Shown in pieces: positions 37,918 to 49,759 of a stretch of 64,000 nucleotides of DNA. Under the pieces are notes generated by a model. It was not told where the DNA came from and made no database searches. It saw nothing but the letters and a program-made list of their open reading frames with translations. Both the position numbers and the translations under genes were made by a program. How positions within the stretch are numbered: position 1 is the stretch's first letter; every line of letters begins with the position of its first letter. This DNA comes from Paramecium octaurelia. Taxonomy: Eukaryota > Ciliophora > Oligohymenophorea > Peniculida > Parameciidae. The stretch lies in assembly GCA_905182995.1 (NCBI GenBank), contig CAJJDP010000148.1, positions 62,001 to 126,000 on the forward strand. The letters run 5' to 3'.

Positions 37918-40900
37918 TCAATTAAAATTCTACACATCCATTGATGGTTCTTGGAAGGTTTTGATTGAAATAAAATGGCCTTCAGTCTTTCTATCAATAG
38001 ATGGAATTTCAACAATGCAATGAGAAAAATACTGAAATTCTTCTGGATAGCATAATTCCAAGGTTTTTTTTGTAGATTCTGAGACTTGTACCTTTCCTCT
38101 ATCTCCCTTTGATTCCATTTTATTGGCTATCAACACATCTGGTCCATAGATGTCATATCTCACAATATCAGTTCCAAGAACTCCTCCGATGATCTTCCCA
38201 GTGTGGATACCTATCCTCATATCTAAATCTGAATTATTGATTTTGTCTCTGACCTTACTGATAATGTTGATCATTTCAAATCCCATTTCCACAGTGTTTT
38301 TAGCCTCCAAGGCTGGATTTCTGTCTTTGGCATCCACCATTCCCATGACCACATAACAGTCCCCAATGGTATATAACTTATACACATTCTTCTCCTGACA
38401 ACACTTATCAAATTCAGTGAATAGATTCCGCAACATAAATACAACTTATTCAGGAGCCACTTTACTTGAATACTCTGTAAACCCAGCGATGTCAGCAAAC
38501 AGAAGAGTGACATCCTCATGTTGGTCCTTCAAGACTGCTCTGGATTGTTGCAATTGTAAGAATTAGTCGAGCATGTGAGTTGGCAATTGATGTTTTACTA
38601 ACTGATCTAATTGTTCGTGCTTGTACTTGAGTTTGCATTTTTGGTTGTATGCTTCTACATTCTTCAAGAATTTATAGATTTGGTTAGATACAAATATTAC
38701 TTAGAGTAGACTAGCGTAATAAATGAGGGACTTATCCCAATTATTAGACACCACAGCTATGATATTCAGACAAATCATGACAACGCTTTCAACAACCTTG
38801 TATTTCATTTTGATTATGGGGTTCAATTGAGTCAGAAAGGAGAGGAAGATCCCAATGGCAATACAGACCTCTCCGATTATTCCTTCTTTGACACTAAAGA
38901 TGTGCATGATCCACCAGATTAAGATGAAGATGTAGAACCCTATAAAGTATTTCTGTTTGAAAAAGTGATTGCAATATTGCTCATTGAACAACAGACAGAC
39001 GAATATCAATTTAACGAAGACAATCATGTATCCCTACACAATATTGATATACCAAACTATGATCTCTCTGAATATATTGTCTATCAAAATGGTAGAGGTA
39101 TTTTAAATGAGGATTAGTATGCCCATTCCAAGTTCCAAGAGAATCACCAGTATTTTGTTTTACTTCCTCAATTGCTGATAAAACTCTTGGATGACCTCCT
39201 CATCTACATCACAATGAAAATCCAGATACAATCTCCTTTTGTCCAATATCAACACATCCATCTCTTTGAACTCATCCTCAGCCTGATGGATCTGTTTTAA
39301 TTTGTCCTTGTCAACCTCAATCAAAGGGAACTCCAGATTATCCTCAAACATCAGATTCTCCCTCGCCAATTTGATTTCAAGTGCTTCGATTAGATTCTAC
39401 CCTGTGACAGTCAGTGGTTGCTGCTCCTTAATTGGAGGTTGCAATTGATCACTCTCGCCTCTGGAATGATGCTGTGACACATTGTTATTGTTATTGCTAT
39501 TGTTTAAGGTAAGATTTTGATTGTCCAAGTTGATGCTCGATTTATGCAGCAATTAGGGTGTCACTATCTTAATGCTGGATTGAACGATGGTGGGTTTGCG
39601 AGAGTTCTTGAATTCAAAAATGGATTTTCGTTACTTACCTGCATAATCATCTCTATTTAAGAAGATCTACATATCATCTTTGAACTTCCTCAACTTCTTC
39701 CGTGAAATCTTCTCCTTTATCACCTCCTATACCAAATATGTGGCCAATTGCCCCTTCCCCTTAGCCTCCACAATATCCAAAGTGAAGGTGAAGTCAGGAC
39801 AATTGGACACCTGCTTGAATGCCTCCTCAGATATCTTGATTTGGTTGTCCTATGCAGTGGAACAAACCCGACTGGTCGTATTGACAGTATCACCAATCAG
39901 AGAAAACTAGGGCTTATGATACCCAATAACACCAGCAATCACATTGCCATAATGCACTCCAATCTTCACGACGATGTTTTCAGTCTACCCAAAGCTCTGG
40001 GACAAAGCGAACTTCTGCATCTCAAAGGCCACTTGGAGGGCTCTAAGAACTGGGTTTATGTTATTTTAAGATATTAGGTTCTTCAACCCAGAGGCTGCCA
40101 TATAAGTCTTGCCAACAGTTTCTATCTTCTGCAGGTTGTATTGATTGCACAAAGAATCATATTGTCTGAATAGGATGTCGAGCAAGTGAACCACATTCTA
40201 TTGCTGCACCTTGATTATGGTATCAAATTGACATATATCGCAAAAGAGAATTGCTACCTCTCCTTGATTCTCCTGTATGTCAAACTCTCCTTTCTGATTG
40301 ATCATGTTCCGGATGAACTTTGGCATCAGAATCGAGAGAGTGTCACTTATTGAATTGATTTTCTAATTCAATTACAAATTCTGGATGAACTCCTGTCTCA
40401 AATTCCTTTGCACTCTCAAATGCATCCCACTACTCAAGGCCGTCTACATAAATGCTATGAGGTAATAATTGAGCATGATGTATGTATTTATGTTCTAATT
40501 GATCGAGGTGTTGTTGGCACTAAATCTGATGATGAAACTGATGTTGACTATTATGCAATAGAAGATTATGGTCAAGGGCCTGTCATCAATTAATGGTTGC
40601 AGCATAAACAACTGCATGATGAGCATGTCGCTCAAGGAGTTGTCATTCTGCTAGAAAAAATAGATATCGTACACAATCTTGTACAACAGACGAGAGAGAA
40701 TCAAGATTTTGGACAATCTGAAATGGTACTTCTTAAACACTGATGTGTAAATGAACAGAGCCATCAATATTTAGGTGCCATTGTATCCATATGAAAAATC
40801 CAGCAGCCAAGTGTAATTACGGTCCTTGTTGACAAACCAAATTTGCAACAAGATTGCACCTTCCACCAACATCCAACTCAACGGATAATAGAATCTGTAA

Positions 40901-43900
40901 TATTCTAAAATGGATGTCAACTCATTCAATTGATATTTGGTTTCTAATTGGATATTCTTGAACTGCTGAGTTAACTTATTGATTTTTATGCTCTTCTCAC
41001 TCAAAGCCATACCTGACAGCATCGACCTTATAGAAGAGTCCATCTCATCCTCGTTCTTAAACAATTTCAAAGCATACTTCTAGATATTCAACAGAAGTGA
41101 GCTATTGTTCTTCTTTTTAGAATAGTATATCTCAATTGGCTTTAAAAGACCGCATATCTAAATCTTGTCCTTAACCGAAAACATCAATTTGTCTATCGTA
41201 TAAGGTATGAATTAAAAAAGCAATTGCTGGAGTGTGTAAATTATTAGAATTATGAGTATGATGTAGAATACACTTTGGATATTGATTAGATGTTCCAGAA
41301 TTTGATAGTATGTTTCATTGAATATTTGAATGTAACTGACCAAGGTCAACAAATAGAGCACTATTAACAATATCCACCAATAGACAATATTATCATAGAT
41401 CCATTTGCTTTGTTCAACCACAATGATTATTGAATACATCTACAAAGATTGAATAGAACTACCAAAGTCTCTGCCATCGTTTGTATAAAATTCTATGTAC
41501 TTTTAAATTATCACCACAATGAAGGATTCAAATATGGAGAACAATAATACTTTGTAAATGAACAACCAATATTTGTGCTTTCTGAATTGAATCCAATTCT
41601 GATTATAAAAGTAAACTAATTACTATTTAAAATCAGTGATGTTTCTATTATTCAGGATCGATTGCTTGTATAGCAATAGGGAAGGCAATATGAACATGAT
41701 AGATTAGTAATATGAGAGAGGAGGAACTTCATTGTAAACCTCCATGATACGCTGGAAAAATAGGCAAAACATTATCAAATAGCATCTGTAAAATGCATAT
41801 ATCATTAGATTCTCAAGAAATTCTGCATGCTTTCTGCTGTCATAAAATAATAATGTAATTAGATTATTCATATCCTTAATGATGAGATCTGCTGTGCTCA
41901 TATGTCTCACTTTAGAATAGATAAATTTATCTAGTTGTCGATTAGAGTAGTGTTATTGCAAATGCTTGTATTTTGATAGTTTGTTGTTGACCTGTGCATT
42001 ATTATTTGTGTTGCTCTCCTTTTTTACTCTCTCAATTTACTCCATTTTTTCTATTTTAATTTTTTAACTCGCTCTCTCATTCTGAATCTGTATTGCGAAG
42101 TCTGAATTTTCCATGATAATAGAATCATTGGCCTCATCTCCTACTACCAATATTCTTCTTCTTTACAATTGCTTTTTCTGTAGAATCTTAATCAAAGCGC
42201 CTTTCTAATACTTATTCATAGAATATCCTATAAGGTGAGTACAGAAGGAGACTAGAAATGCCAAATGATGATACAAGTTTTCATCATTTTCAATAGTCTC
42301 CAGAGCCTTCCCTTCAATCATAATGCAAAACGGTTTGGTTTTGGATAAGTTATTGTTCATTCCTATCAAAACACCTCTTGTGCTGGCTCTTCTAGCCACA
42401 TTTATTGATTTTCTCTTGTGATTAGGACTGCTGAGTTTTTCATTATTCTTTTTATCATTTTGCTCTTCCCTCAATTGTTTAATCAGATTATTATAGCACC
42501 ATAAGATATGTGACTTAATCTGTTAAGAGATCATGTCATTCGATTCTATTTTTAAAATTTGAATATTTTCTTTCAAAATGCTTGATTTATAGGCTATGGG
42601 CAATACCTTATTTTTTGTATCACCGCTGGCAATCCATATGGAGATGTCTGCATTCTGATAATAGTTGATGATATCTTTCAATTGTTTCTTCAATTTTTCT
42701 TACACTCCAACAATTAACACAACTTCCAATTGATTTTATTTATTTTTAATCTCTTCTACCGGATTCTTTACAAATAAATTATAACTGTTCTAGTCCATGT
42801 TATACTTATAATAGATTATTGGTCTACAACCTCTCTGTATTATTTTATTGATTATTCCATTCCAAACATCCTTGTCCTCCTTGTCCATGTTTATTCCCTC
42901 GATCAATTCCAAACCATCCTCTCTGATGTATTAAATGTATTCAAATTTATCATTGAATTAAAAGGCTAACAGTTTGTTATAATCAGTAATCTGTGTGATT
43001 ACAGACAATTTATTATTATCTAATTGAGTGACTGTCACTGGAATTTCTACTAGATTCTCTTTAATTTCGATAATGTACTTATTTTTTCCAAAAGTAGAGC
43101 CAATAAATTTATAATCGTAATTCTAAGCTAAATTAATTTATAGTTCATCTATTTGATTGTTGAATTCTTATTATAATGAATCCTGCTTCTTCAGATATTT
43201 AGTCTAAGTGTTGTGGCAAATGATGAGGATAAACAACGATTCCTCAATGATCCCTCTATATTCTGGTGTCAATGACTTACTAAAGATTTCTTTCTCATTA
43301 CTAATAAAGTCATCTTGTCTATCATATTGGATGTTGAATTCATCAGTCTTGTAGAATCGATCAGCTGATAACTTCTTCTTGGGTTCCATTTTCTCTAATA
43401 TAGGTCTTCTCTCGCTGAACTTACGTCTGGCTGTCTCCTTGATTGGAGATTAAGACTTGATCATCCTTTATTCATTCAGCTGATTGATCATTCCGCCTAA
43501 ATCAGTTCCTGACTCCCAAGAATCTATTTGAAACAGCTTTGGAGGTTTGGTTCTATGTATCTCTTTCAATTTGGAATGATCGTCTGCAATCTCTTCAGCA
43601 TTGAAGTTGGCTTCTTCCTATTAACTTGTCTCACGTATATCTTACTCAAAATTGGGTTCGATGTTCACCAAGTTGTCCTCCAATCTCCAAGGCGTAACTG
43701 TGGCTCTTTTAGCAGGACTCATGGGTCGATGATGGGGTGACACCTTGATGGATGAAATCTGATTGGGAGACAAGGATTAATCTTGAATGAACAGCATCTC
43801 CTAATTATCCAACACCTCTTTCTGATACTTCTTCCATTCGGTTGTATTTTTAAATGTTTTGTTATGAATTTCGTAAAATGTTTCATTTATCAAAATTAAT

Positions 43901-45356
43901 TTAATTTTAAATTGCGGTATGGTCATCGTACAAGTCTTGTCAAAAATGACAGAATCTACCAAAGACAAATCAGCTATGGGGGTTGCATTCAATTTGCTGT
44001 ACACTGTATTTAAGTCCATCTTGTGATTCATAAATATATTGAATTCCTACTGACTCTCACTATTGCTTCCTCCCTTCTGCTTAGTGAATTTGAACAGTTT
44101 CTAACTTGAACTTAGAATTTGCAATAGATCCAACAATCCCATCAAATAATAGGGAAACATATTCAAATAAATCAGAAAGTGATCAGCTAAATACTCAATC
44201 CTCCACCCTTAATTAACTAAACGGATTGACTCAATCATCCAAGATACAAAGGATAACAAAATTATGAGTATCAATGTGAATTTGTAGAAGGTGTCAATCT
44301 TGTTTTCAAAAAAAGACTTAGTTGACTTCTCAAAATTGCTCAAATGATAATATTTACAATTCAAACCACAACTCAACACAAGTCCATACACATAATCACA
44401 GGTCTGCAATTGTTGCCCTCTATACAGAATATTCTCTCTCTTGATGTCCACTGCCTGAGGATCATTCTTCAATCGAATAAACCCTGTGTAGAAGGATTCA
44501 GATTTGTAATCCTTGTCGAATGTCACCTTCCCACTCAACAATAATCGATATTCAAAACCATTTCCCTTGAATTAATGCATCTTGGGCAAGGATGTTAATT
44601 CGTTAGCACTCTTTATTCCCTCCTCCGTCTCTCCATTCACACATGTGTTATTCACGTAACACCTCTCCTGGTTTGACTCCAATATCAGACAATCCGCAGG
44701 ACAAATCTCATTCCTTTGCAATATTATGATGTCTCCAATCTCCAAGTCCTCCCATCTTATTGTTTCTATGATACTCACTTTTGTGCTCTCGTTCAACTCA
44801 GTCAAAGGCTGGGGAGAAGGCGGTATCATCCCCTTGTCTGCTCTTTATGTGGATATCATTTGGGTCTTATTTAATTTTTGTTCATATTCCATTAAACCGA
44901 TTTTCTTGTTATGCAATATTTTCTTCAGTTTCTTAAACACAATCACCTGTCTTTTGTTTATTAAATTGTCCTCGCCATGCACCAATATCATATAATAAAA
45001 TGTTTTTATCAAATACATCACTATACCAAATAGAAATGGAATGACAAATCCGTAGATAACTTGTGAATTGTCTTGAGTTATGCTCAGACATATAATGTTA
45101 ATCATCAGAAAAATGTAATTGAACGGCCTCCTCAAATATCTCCATATAATACTCCCCAATGATTATATAGTGGAAATTTTATTTTTTAATTCTGAAGAGG
45201 AGAAGCCCTTTAAATTTACTGTGTCTCCATTTTCAAATTCTATCTTGTTTATTAAAATGTACGATATACTTGCTTAGAATATGAATCATCATTCTTTTAT
45301 TTTGTTTTTGTGTATTTTCTATGCAGGTATTCATAAATTAACTATGATAATTTCAT
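37918..45356 (-). CDS. Guanylyl cyclase fused to a P-type ATPase-like domain
   Basis: About 2470 codons plus TGA with one 26-base intron at 45244-45269 (AAG). N-terminal half resembles a P4-type ATPase: RRPFNYIF after a short cytosolic start, IGDIIILQRNEICPADCLIL, an NGET loop (DGET in pumps), DKTCTMT near residue 463 (DKTGT in pumps) and GDEANDSIIM (GDGxND in pumps). Then come two sets of membrane helices each followed by a cyclase domain: C1 with ILFCDICQFD and KIETVG plus GDTVNTTSRV (about 1690-1850), and C2 with LLFADIAGFTEY and YDIYGPDV (about 2270-2460). The Glu of KIETVG fits guanine recognition. This fusion is known from Paramecium, Tetrahymena and apicomplexan cyclases and sits in the plasma or alveolar membrane making cGMP. 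Frame is open further upstream to an ATG at 45428, so the start is uncertain. Confidence 0.93.
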
Positions 45357-46797
45357 AATTTTAATATACAATATGATACAACAATTAGCGCCTGTAACCT
45401 CCTATGAAAAATATGATCCCCACACCATTCCCTCTTCAAGCCTCTTCCCAATTCCCAATTCCCTATGTTTCGTCCTGCTCAGTAATCGAATTCATGATTT
45501 TTTTGTATTTAAACCCATGTAGACTCATTTACCGGAATAACACATAAAGAAAGAGATCAAATTATTTAAATTTAGGTCTAATTATCGAGACCTGGTATAT
45601 GATCTTCTGGGATTGCAATTCAAATTTTATATCATATAAAATATTTTTAAAAGCCTACTCATATAATTAGGTGTTGGATGAATAAAGGATAAATTATAAC
45701 AATTCACATTGAACCTATTAAGTTCTAATATTATTTCCATGGGATTTCTTGTATTTAAATTTATATTTCTAAATTTAAATTAACATGCCTTTTAAATTCA
45801 AAGTACTTTTATTTCTAAATCAGAACGATTTGGTATTTATCATTGTTAGAATGATTAATAAAGCACCTTTTTAAGGCAAATTATTTCAAAAGATTGTATT
45901 AAATTATAATGCAGTTATATTTTTCAATCAAGAAAATAACGAGCCTAGATGTATATATCTAAGATTCTTAATTTATAATATTTAAATCTTAAAACCTTTT
46001 AATAACTAGTATATATTTTATTTAAAACAAATACTTAAAATTAGCTTAAATTGTTAATATAAAATAATCATTCCTTTCAGTCTATTTGAATTTAATTGAA
46101 ATCTAGTTCCTGCATTTAATTCTGTTATTTTGAACCTCATAGATTAAAAATGAATGGTATCTAAAATAAATTTAAATACTTCTATGTGCTTAATAGTATT
46201 GAACCTTCTTTATAAGTATCAATTTATGAACAAATATATACAATGATTCAGATATCTATGGAACAGAATTTTATAGAAATAAAAAAAGTTAATAATTATA
46301 ATTGTTTTTCTATTCAAAATCATAACATTAATTTAGTTACAATAAATCCTTAAATATAACTAAGAGTGAAATTAGAAATTAATATTATATTATTCCCCTT
46401 TATAAATAATAATTCTGCAATTTATATTGTAATTGCTAATAGAAAATACTTATCAATAAATTGTTAATAATGTTCTGTTGACAAACACTTTCAAATTCTG
46501 CCTATCACGTATTCTAGTTAATGGATCGTTAGCAAAAAAATGATTGAAATCAAATATTCGCAATTTTAATTTTAATTCATATTCATTCAACCTATAAATA
46601 TACTTTTGTAAGGGTAAATTGATTAGTACCATTATCAATAAATCAATCATTTGTAACTTAAATTATAGTTTGATGGACTGAGTATATTTTTCTTTAGGTT
46701 TGGAATGTTCTAATTTTTAAAAAAAGGTTTGTAGTATATTTATTATTCGGAGTGTGAAATAAATAAAAAAGTGGGAGAAATAATTTTTAAAAAAAAT
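45357..46797. other. 1.4-kb gap before the tRNA gene
   Basis: The first 330 bases are GC-richer than usual for a gap and hold frames on both strands (a 102-codon plus-strand frame from 45373, and the minus-strand cyclase frame running upstream), so it may contain the true 5' exon(s) of the cyclase. From about 46097 a plus-strand frame with ATG near 46149 is open to the tRNA, with coding-like character; a minus-strand frame of 65 codons ends at TGA 46453. None shows a known domain. Confidence 0.4.
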
Positions 46798-46871
46798 TGG
46801 TCGGGGCGGGAATTGAACCCGCGACCGTTGGCTCATAAGACCAACGCTCTAACCAACTGAGCTACTCGACC
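46798..46871 (-). tRNA. tRNA-Ile (anticodon UAU), probable
   Basis: A 74-base cloverleaf on the minus strand: 7-bp acceptor GGTCGAG/CCCGACC with one A-C mismatch at pair 6, D-arm GCTC-GAGC, anticodon arm TTGGT/GCCAA with loop CTTATGA, a 5-base variable region and T-arm GCGGG/CCCGC with loop TTCAATT, discriminator A. U33 is present; positions 34-36 read TAT, which decodes AUA. The 3' CCA end is not encoded after the discriminator, as usual in eukaryotes. Intragenic A and B boxes are intact (TAGCTCAGTTGG and GGTTCAATTCC). A run of six A (top strand) lies just downstream on the minus strand as T-rich terminator signal. Confidence 0.93.
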
Positions 46872-47621
46872 ATGTACAATGAAAATGATGCAGTTTTTCA
46901 TAAATAATCAAGTTATTTGATAAACATTTACATTAAACTCTAAAACATGATAATTAATATAGCCAAAGCTGATATTTAATAGGAAGTGTTAATATTATTT
47001 TGAATTTAGATAAAAAATCCAAACTTTCCATCATAAATCTGTGACTAAATTAACGTTATCCTTGAGTATCTATTTTATATTTAATAAATTCACTTGAATA
47101 ATTCTTAGAAAGAGCTAAACAGATTAATTGAAAGATTAAATCTTTTTTTAAAGTCTACTTCAACGATAAATCTTTTAAATACTCTTTATTTCAATATCAA
47201 TTTATCCTTTTAATAATTAATAGATAATTTATTAATTCTAGATCTGAATAACCTTAATCATCTATAATTACTTCCAAGATTTAGATAAGAAACTTATAAT
47301 TCCTGTATTTCTTCATTATTTAATAATTTGGTTTTTAGACTATTTTTAGAATTGTTATAATCTTCTTTTTAATTATTATTAACATAAACTTACTCATTCT
47401 TATTAAAATTCATTATTTTATAATTTTTTAATCAATATTGTAATAATATTAAATTTAATGCAAGATTAGTAAACACATTATTTTTTATTATAAGTCCAAA
47501 TCCTACATCAATTAATACTGTTGGAACTTAATAATGTATTAGGAGGTGTGAGAACAAGTATTAAAATATGAATTAAAGTTTATAATAATATTAATAAATT
47601 TTATTTATGAATAGAAATAAT
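46872..47621. other. 750-base AT-rich gap
   Basis: Between the tRNA and the stop of the coiled-coil gene. A minus-strand frame from about 47170 is open through the tRNA to 46453, with some coding-like stretches, but it runs through the tRNA gene and has no start I can define. No supported gene. Confidence 0.4.
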
Positions 47622-48508
47622 TCAATCAATTACAAATTTAGCATGTCTCTTAATATTCCCAACACTATAATCTAGTTAGGACATGTCTGCCAGATTCGAT
47701 TCAGTAAATGAAATATCTTCAACTTCTGAATTCGATTGTTTACTTGTTCTTTTGCTATTCTTACTGCTATAGACATTAAGATTCTTATAAATTTTTTCCA
47801 CATCTATTCCTCTGGATTTAACTGCCTTCACCAACTGTATTAGTTTACGCTCCTTTTCTGATAATGTAAGCATTTTTTATTGCATTTCCTTGATTTAATC
47901 TTTTAATTTATTGCGATCATTGAGGCTATCTTTATTGCCTTGATTCTTCTTCATTTGATTCAATTCATCTTAATACTGCAAGACTCTGTGTTGTATTTCA
48001 TATTCTTTGAGCTTGTTTTCTAGAATAGAAGGTAGAATTACCGAATTTCAATTAGTTCTCTTTAGATTATTATTCTAATTGTTATAATCGTATCAATAAT
48101 TGAGCCCTTTCTTAATCATATACCTATTTTTCATTGGTTTGATTGTTCTGTATAATTTGCTTGATTGATTGTATAAGTTGGATCAAGATGAGAGACATAT
48201 CTTACTCATTGATACAAGAACTCAATCCCGCTAGCAATTTAGTCAAAATAATATTCAACTCTCTCATGCCAATGTTTTTATCGATACTGTCGACAGTGGA
48301 TTTAATCAATCTGATTATTTCCTTTTTTGAAGCCTCCGATTTAAGTTAAGATTATTCAGAGAAATAGCTTTAGACAGATAGCGCATCTTTTTTTTAAGTC
48401 GATTAGGTTGTTTATCTACTCTGTTATAATATCAAATGATACCAATCGTTTGTCCGGAGTCAATAAACTATTATTGTTATAGTATTTAGATACCGATAAT
48501 GATTTCAT
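47622..48508 (-). CDS. Coiled-coil protein of 280 residues
   Basis: Three exons, 280 codons plus TGA; 22-base introns at 48421-48442 (CAG) and 48020-48041. N-terminal 45 residues are Ser/Thr/Gln-rich; residues about 50-110 form amphipathic helices (KKEIIRLIKSTVDSIDK, LNIILTKLLAGLSSC); a long heptad coiled coil follows (YDQERAQLLIRLQQLEQQS... to KERKLIQLVKAVKSRGIDVEK), resembling the end of many ciliary and centrosomal proteins. The tail has an acidic patch EVEDISFTES. Function unknown. The Frizzled-like gene on the same strand ends 31 bases upstream of this start. Confidence 0.8.
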
Positions 48509-48539
48509 AAAATTAATAAAAATTTATAAATAAAACATA

Positions 48540-49059
48540 TCAGCAATTTTAATCTAAACCTGGTTTCTTAATAATAATTCAATTAATTATACTAATTTCT
48601 AGAAATATTGCAGGCAGGGTGTCAAATTCAATCCGCAATTTTCGTAATATGAAGTGCAGTAGCTCTGACAAATCGGAATCGTCAGATTTGTGGTTTAGTC
48701 ACAAGGAGGGAAATTCCATTTACACAAAAATTGTTTATATGCTTTGTAACAGGTATCGTCTTTGATTAACACGCTATCTACCTCCCCATTGATTTCCTAA
48801 ACTAATCTGTCCCTGATATAGGCCACAAAATCCAATCGAATTTCTTTGTCTCTATTTTCAATTGTATGGTCTGGCCACAAATTCTAAAATATATTCACAA
48901 ATCTACTCTCAGTTCAGGAACGCAAATGTAATCGTCTAGCTCATAATTACAGAATTCTACTCCATCAGATATTTAGACTCTTTGTGAACACACCCCTGAT
49001 TCATAACCATTGATCTGACATCCCAAAGTGAATTTCGAAATTATAAATAAAATAAACAT
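48540..49059 (-). CDS. Secreted protein with Frizzled-like cysteine-rich domain
   Basis: Three exons, 156 codons plus TGA; introns at 48884-48906 and 48567-48592 (AAG). Starts with a signal peptide (MFILFIISKFTLGCQ). The mature chain has about a dozen cysteines; the second half, CYKAYKQFLCKWNFPPCD followed by IPICQSYCTSYYENCG, matches the C-terminal pattern of the Frizzled/Smoothened CRD (a Cys-x6-8-Cys-x-x-x-x-P-x-Cys unit, then P-x-C-x-x-x-C). No membrane helix follows, so the protein is predicted to be secreted. Ciliates are not known for Wnt signalling; Frizzled-type folds occur in other protists as binding or enzyme-associated domains. Role unknown. Confidence 0.75.
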
Positions 49060-49071
49060 AATTATAGTTAT

Positions 49072-49759
49072 GATGAAAAATTGGCAAACTATTTTATAAA
49101 CCTATTTTGGATCCCTCTTCCTATTATATGATTATCTAATATTAGACCATATAAGATTAGTAGGCTATAACTATGCTCAGTTTTGCGATCTCATTTCAGA
49201 ATTATTCAATCAAATTTTGATGCTATAAACATATTAATATACAGGAAGAAATTAATATTGATGAGATTACTATAAATTGTTAAGAGTTGGAAATTAAATT
49301 TATTGTTATCTAATTTATCAATGAATATTAGTAATATAAGTAAATGAAACCTTGAAAAGAGAATTTGATATTAATGGTTAAATAAAGAATGTCAAGGGAA
49401 AGATAAATATACTCAGATTTATCAATACTATTGTTACTGCGCTAAAAATAACTAAATCTGAATATGATTTTTGAGGCATCTTTTACATTTCATAAAAGAA
49501 CTTCAATAATTTGTTTTCTTAGCAGGGGAATAAAAATTAAGCCTAAAGAACTATTTGAGTAATTGAATAAAACATTTAGACAAATTTGATTAAAAAAGTA
49601 GTTAAGACAGATTCTTATATTATTTTAATTAACTATTGTTTATCTGACCTTGAGATGTTGTTGTGATTATAAGTAATATAAGTAAAATCTTTGATTAAAT
49701 GAAGTAGTTTTGGAGTCTATTTACTTTTGAATTTAACCTTCGCATTATTGAGTTTATAT
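49072..49759 (+). pseudogene. Unresolved, probably decayed gene
   Basis: An ATG at 49072 opens a coding-like frame (LDHIRLVGYNYAQFCDLISE) that ends after about 63 codons. A second coding-like frame begins near 49233 (EEINIDEITINCQELEIK), apparently continues through a 29-base GTA...AAG intron at about 49331-49359 into a further stretch (KNVKGKINILRFINTIVTAL) and meets TGA near 49469. More coding-like pieces follow to about 49670 in frames with TGA. No intron joins the first and second pieces, so either a frameshift has broken the gene or I mis-modelled it. No family recognised. Confidence 0.35.

Noticed and set aside
38150-40593. Plus-strand ORFs within the cyclase region
   Set aside because: Opposite-strand shadows of the guanylyl cyclase catalytic domains.
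45373-45681. Plus-strand frame of 102 codons starting MIQQLAPVTSYEKYD
   Set aside because: It starts 16 bases from the divergent cyclase start and is antisense to coding-like minus-strand frames; no domain and no room for promoters.
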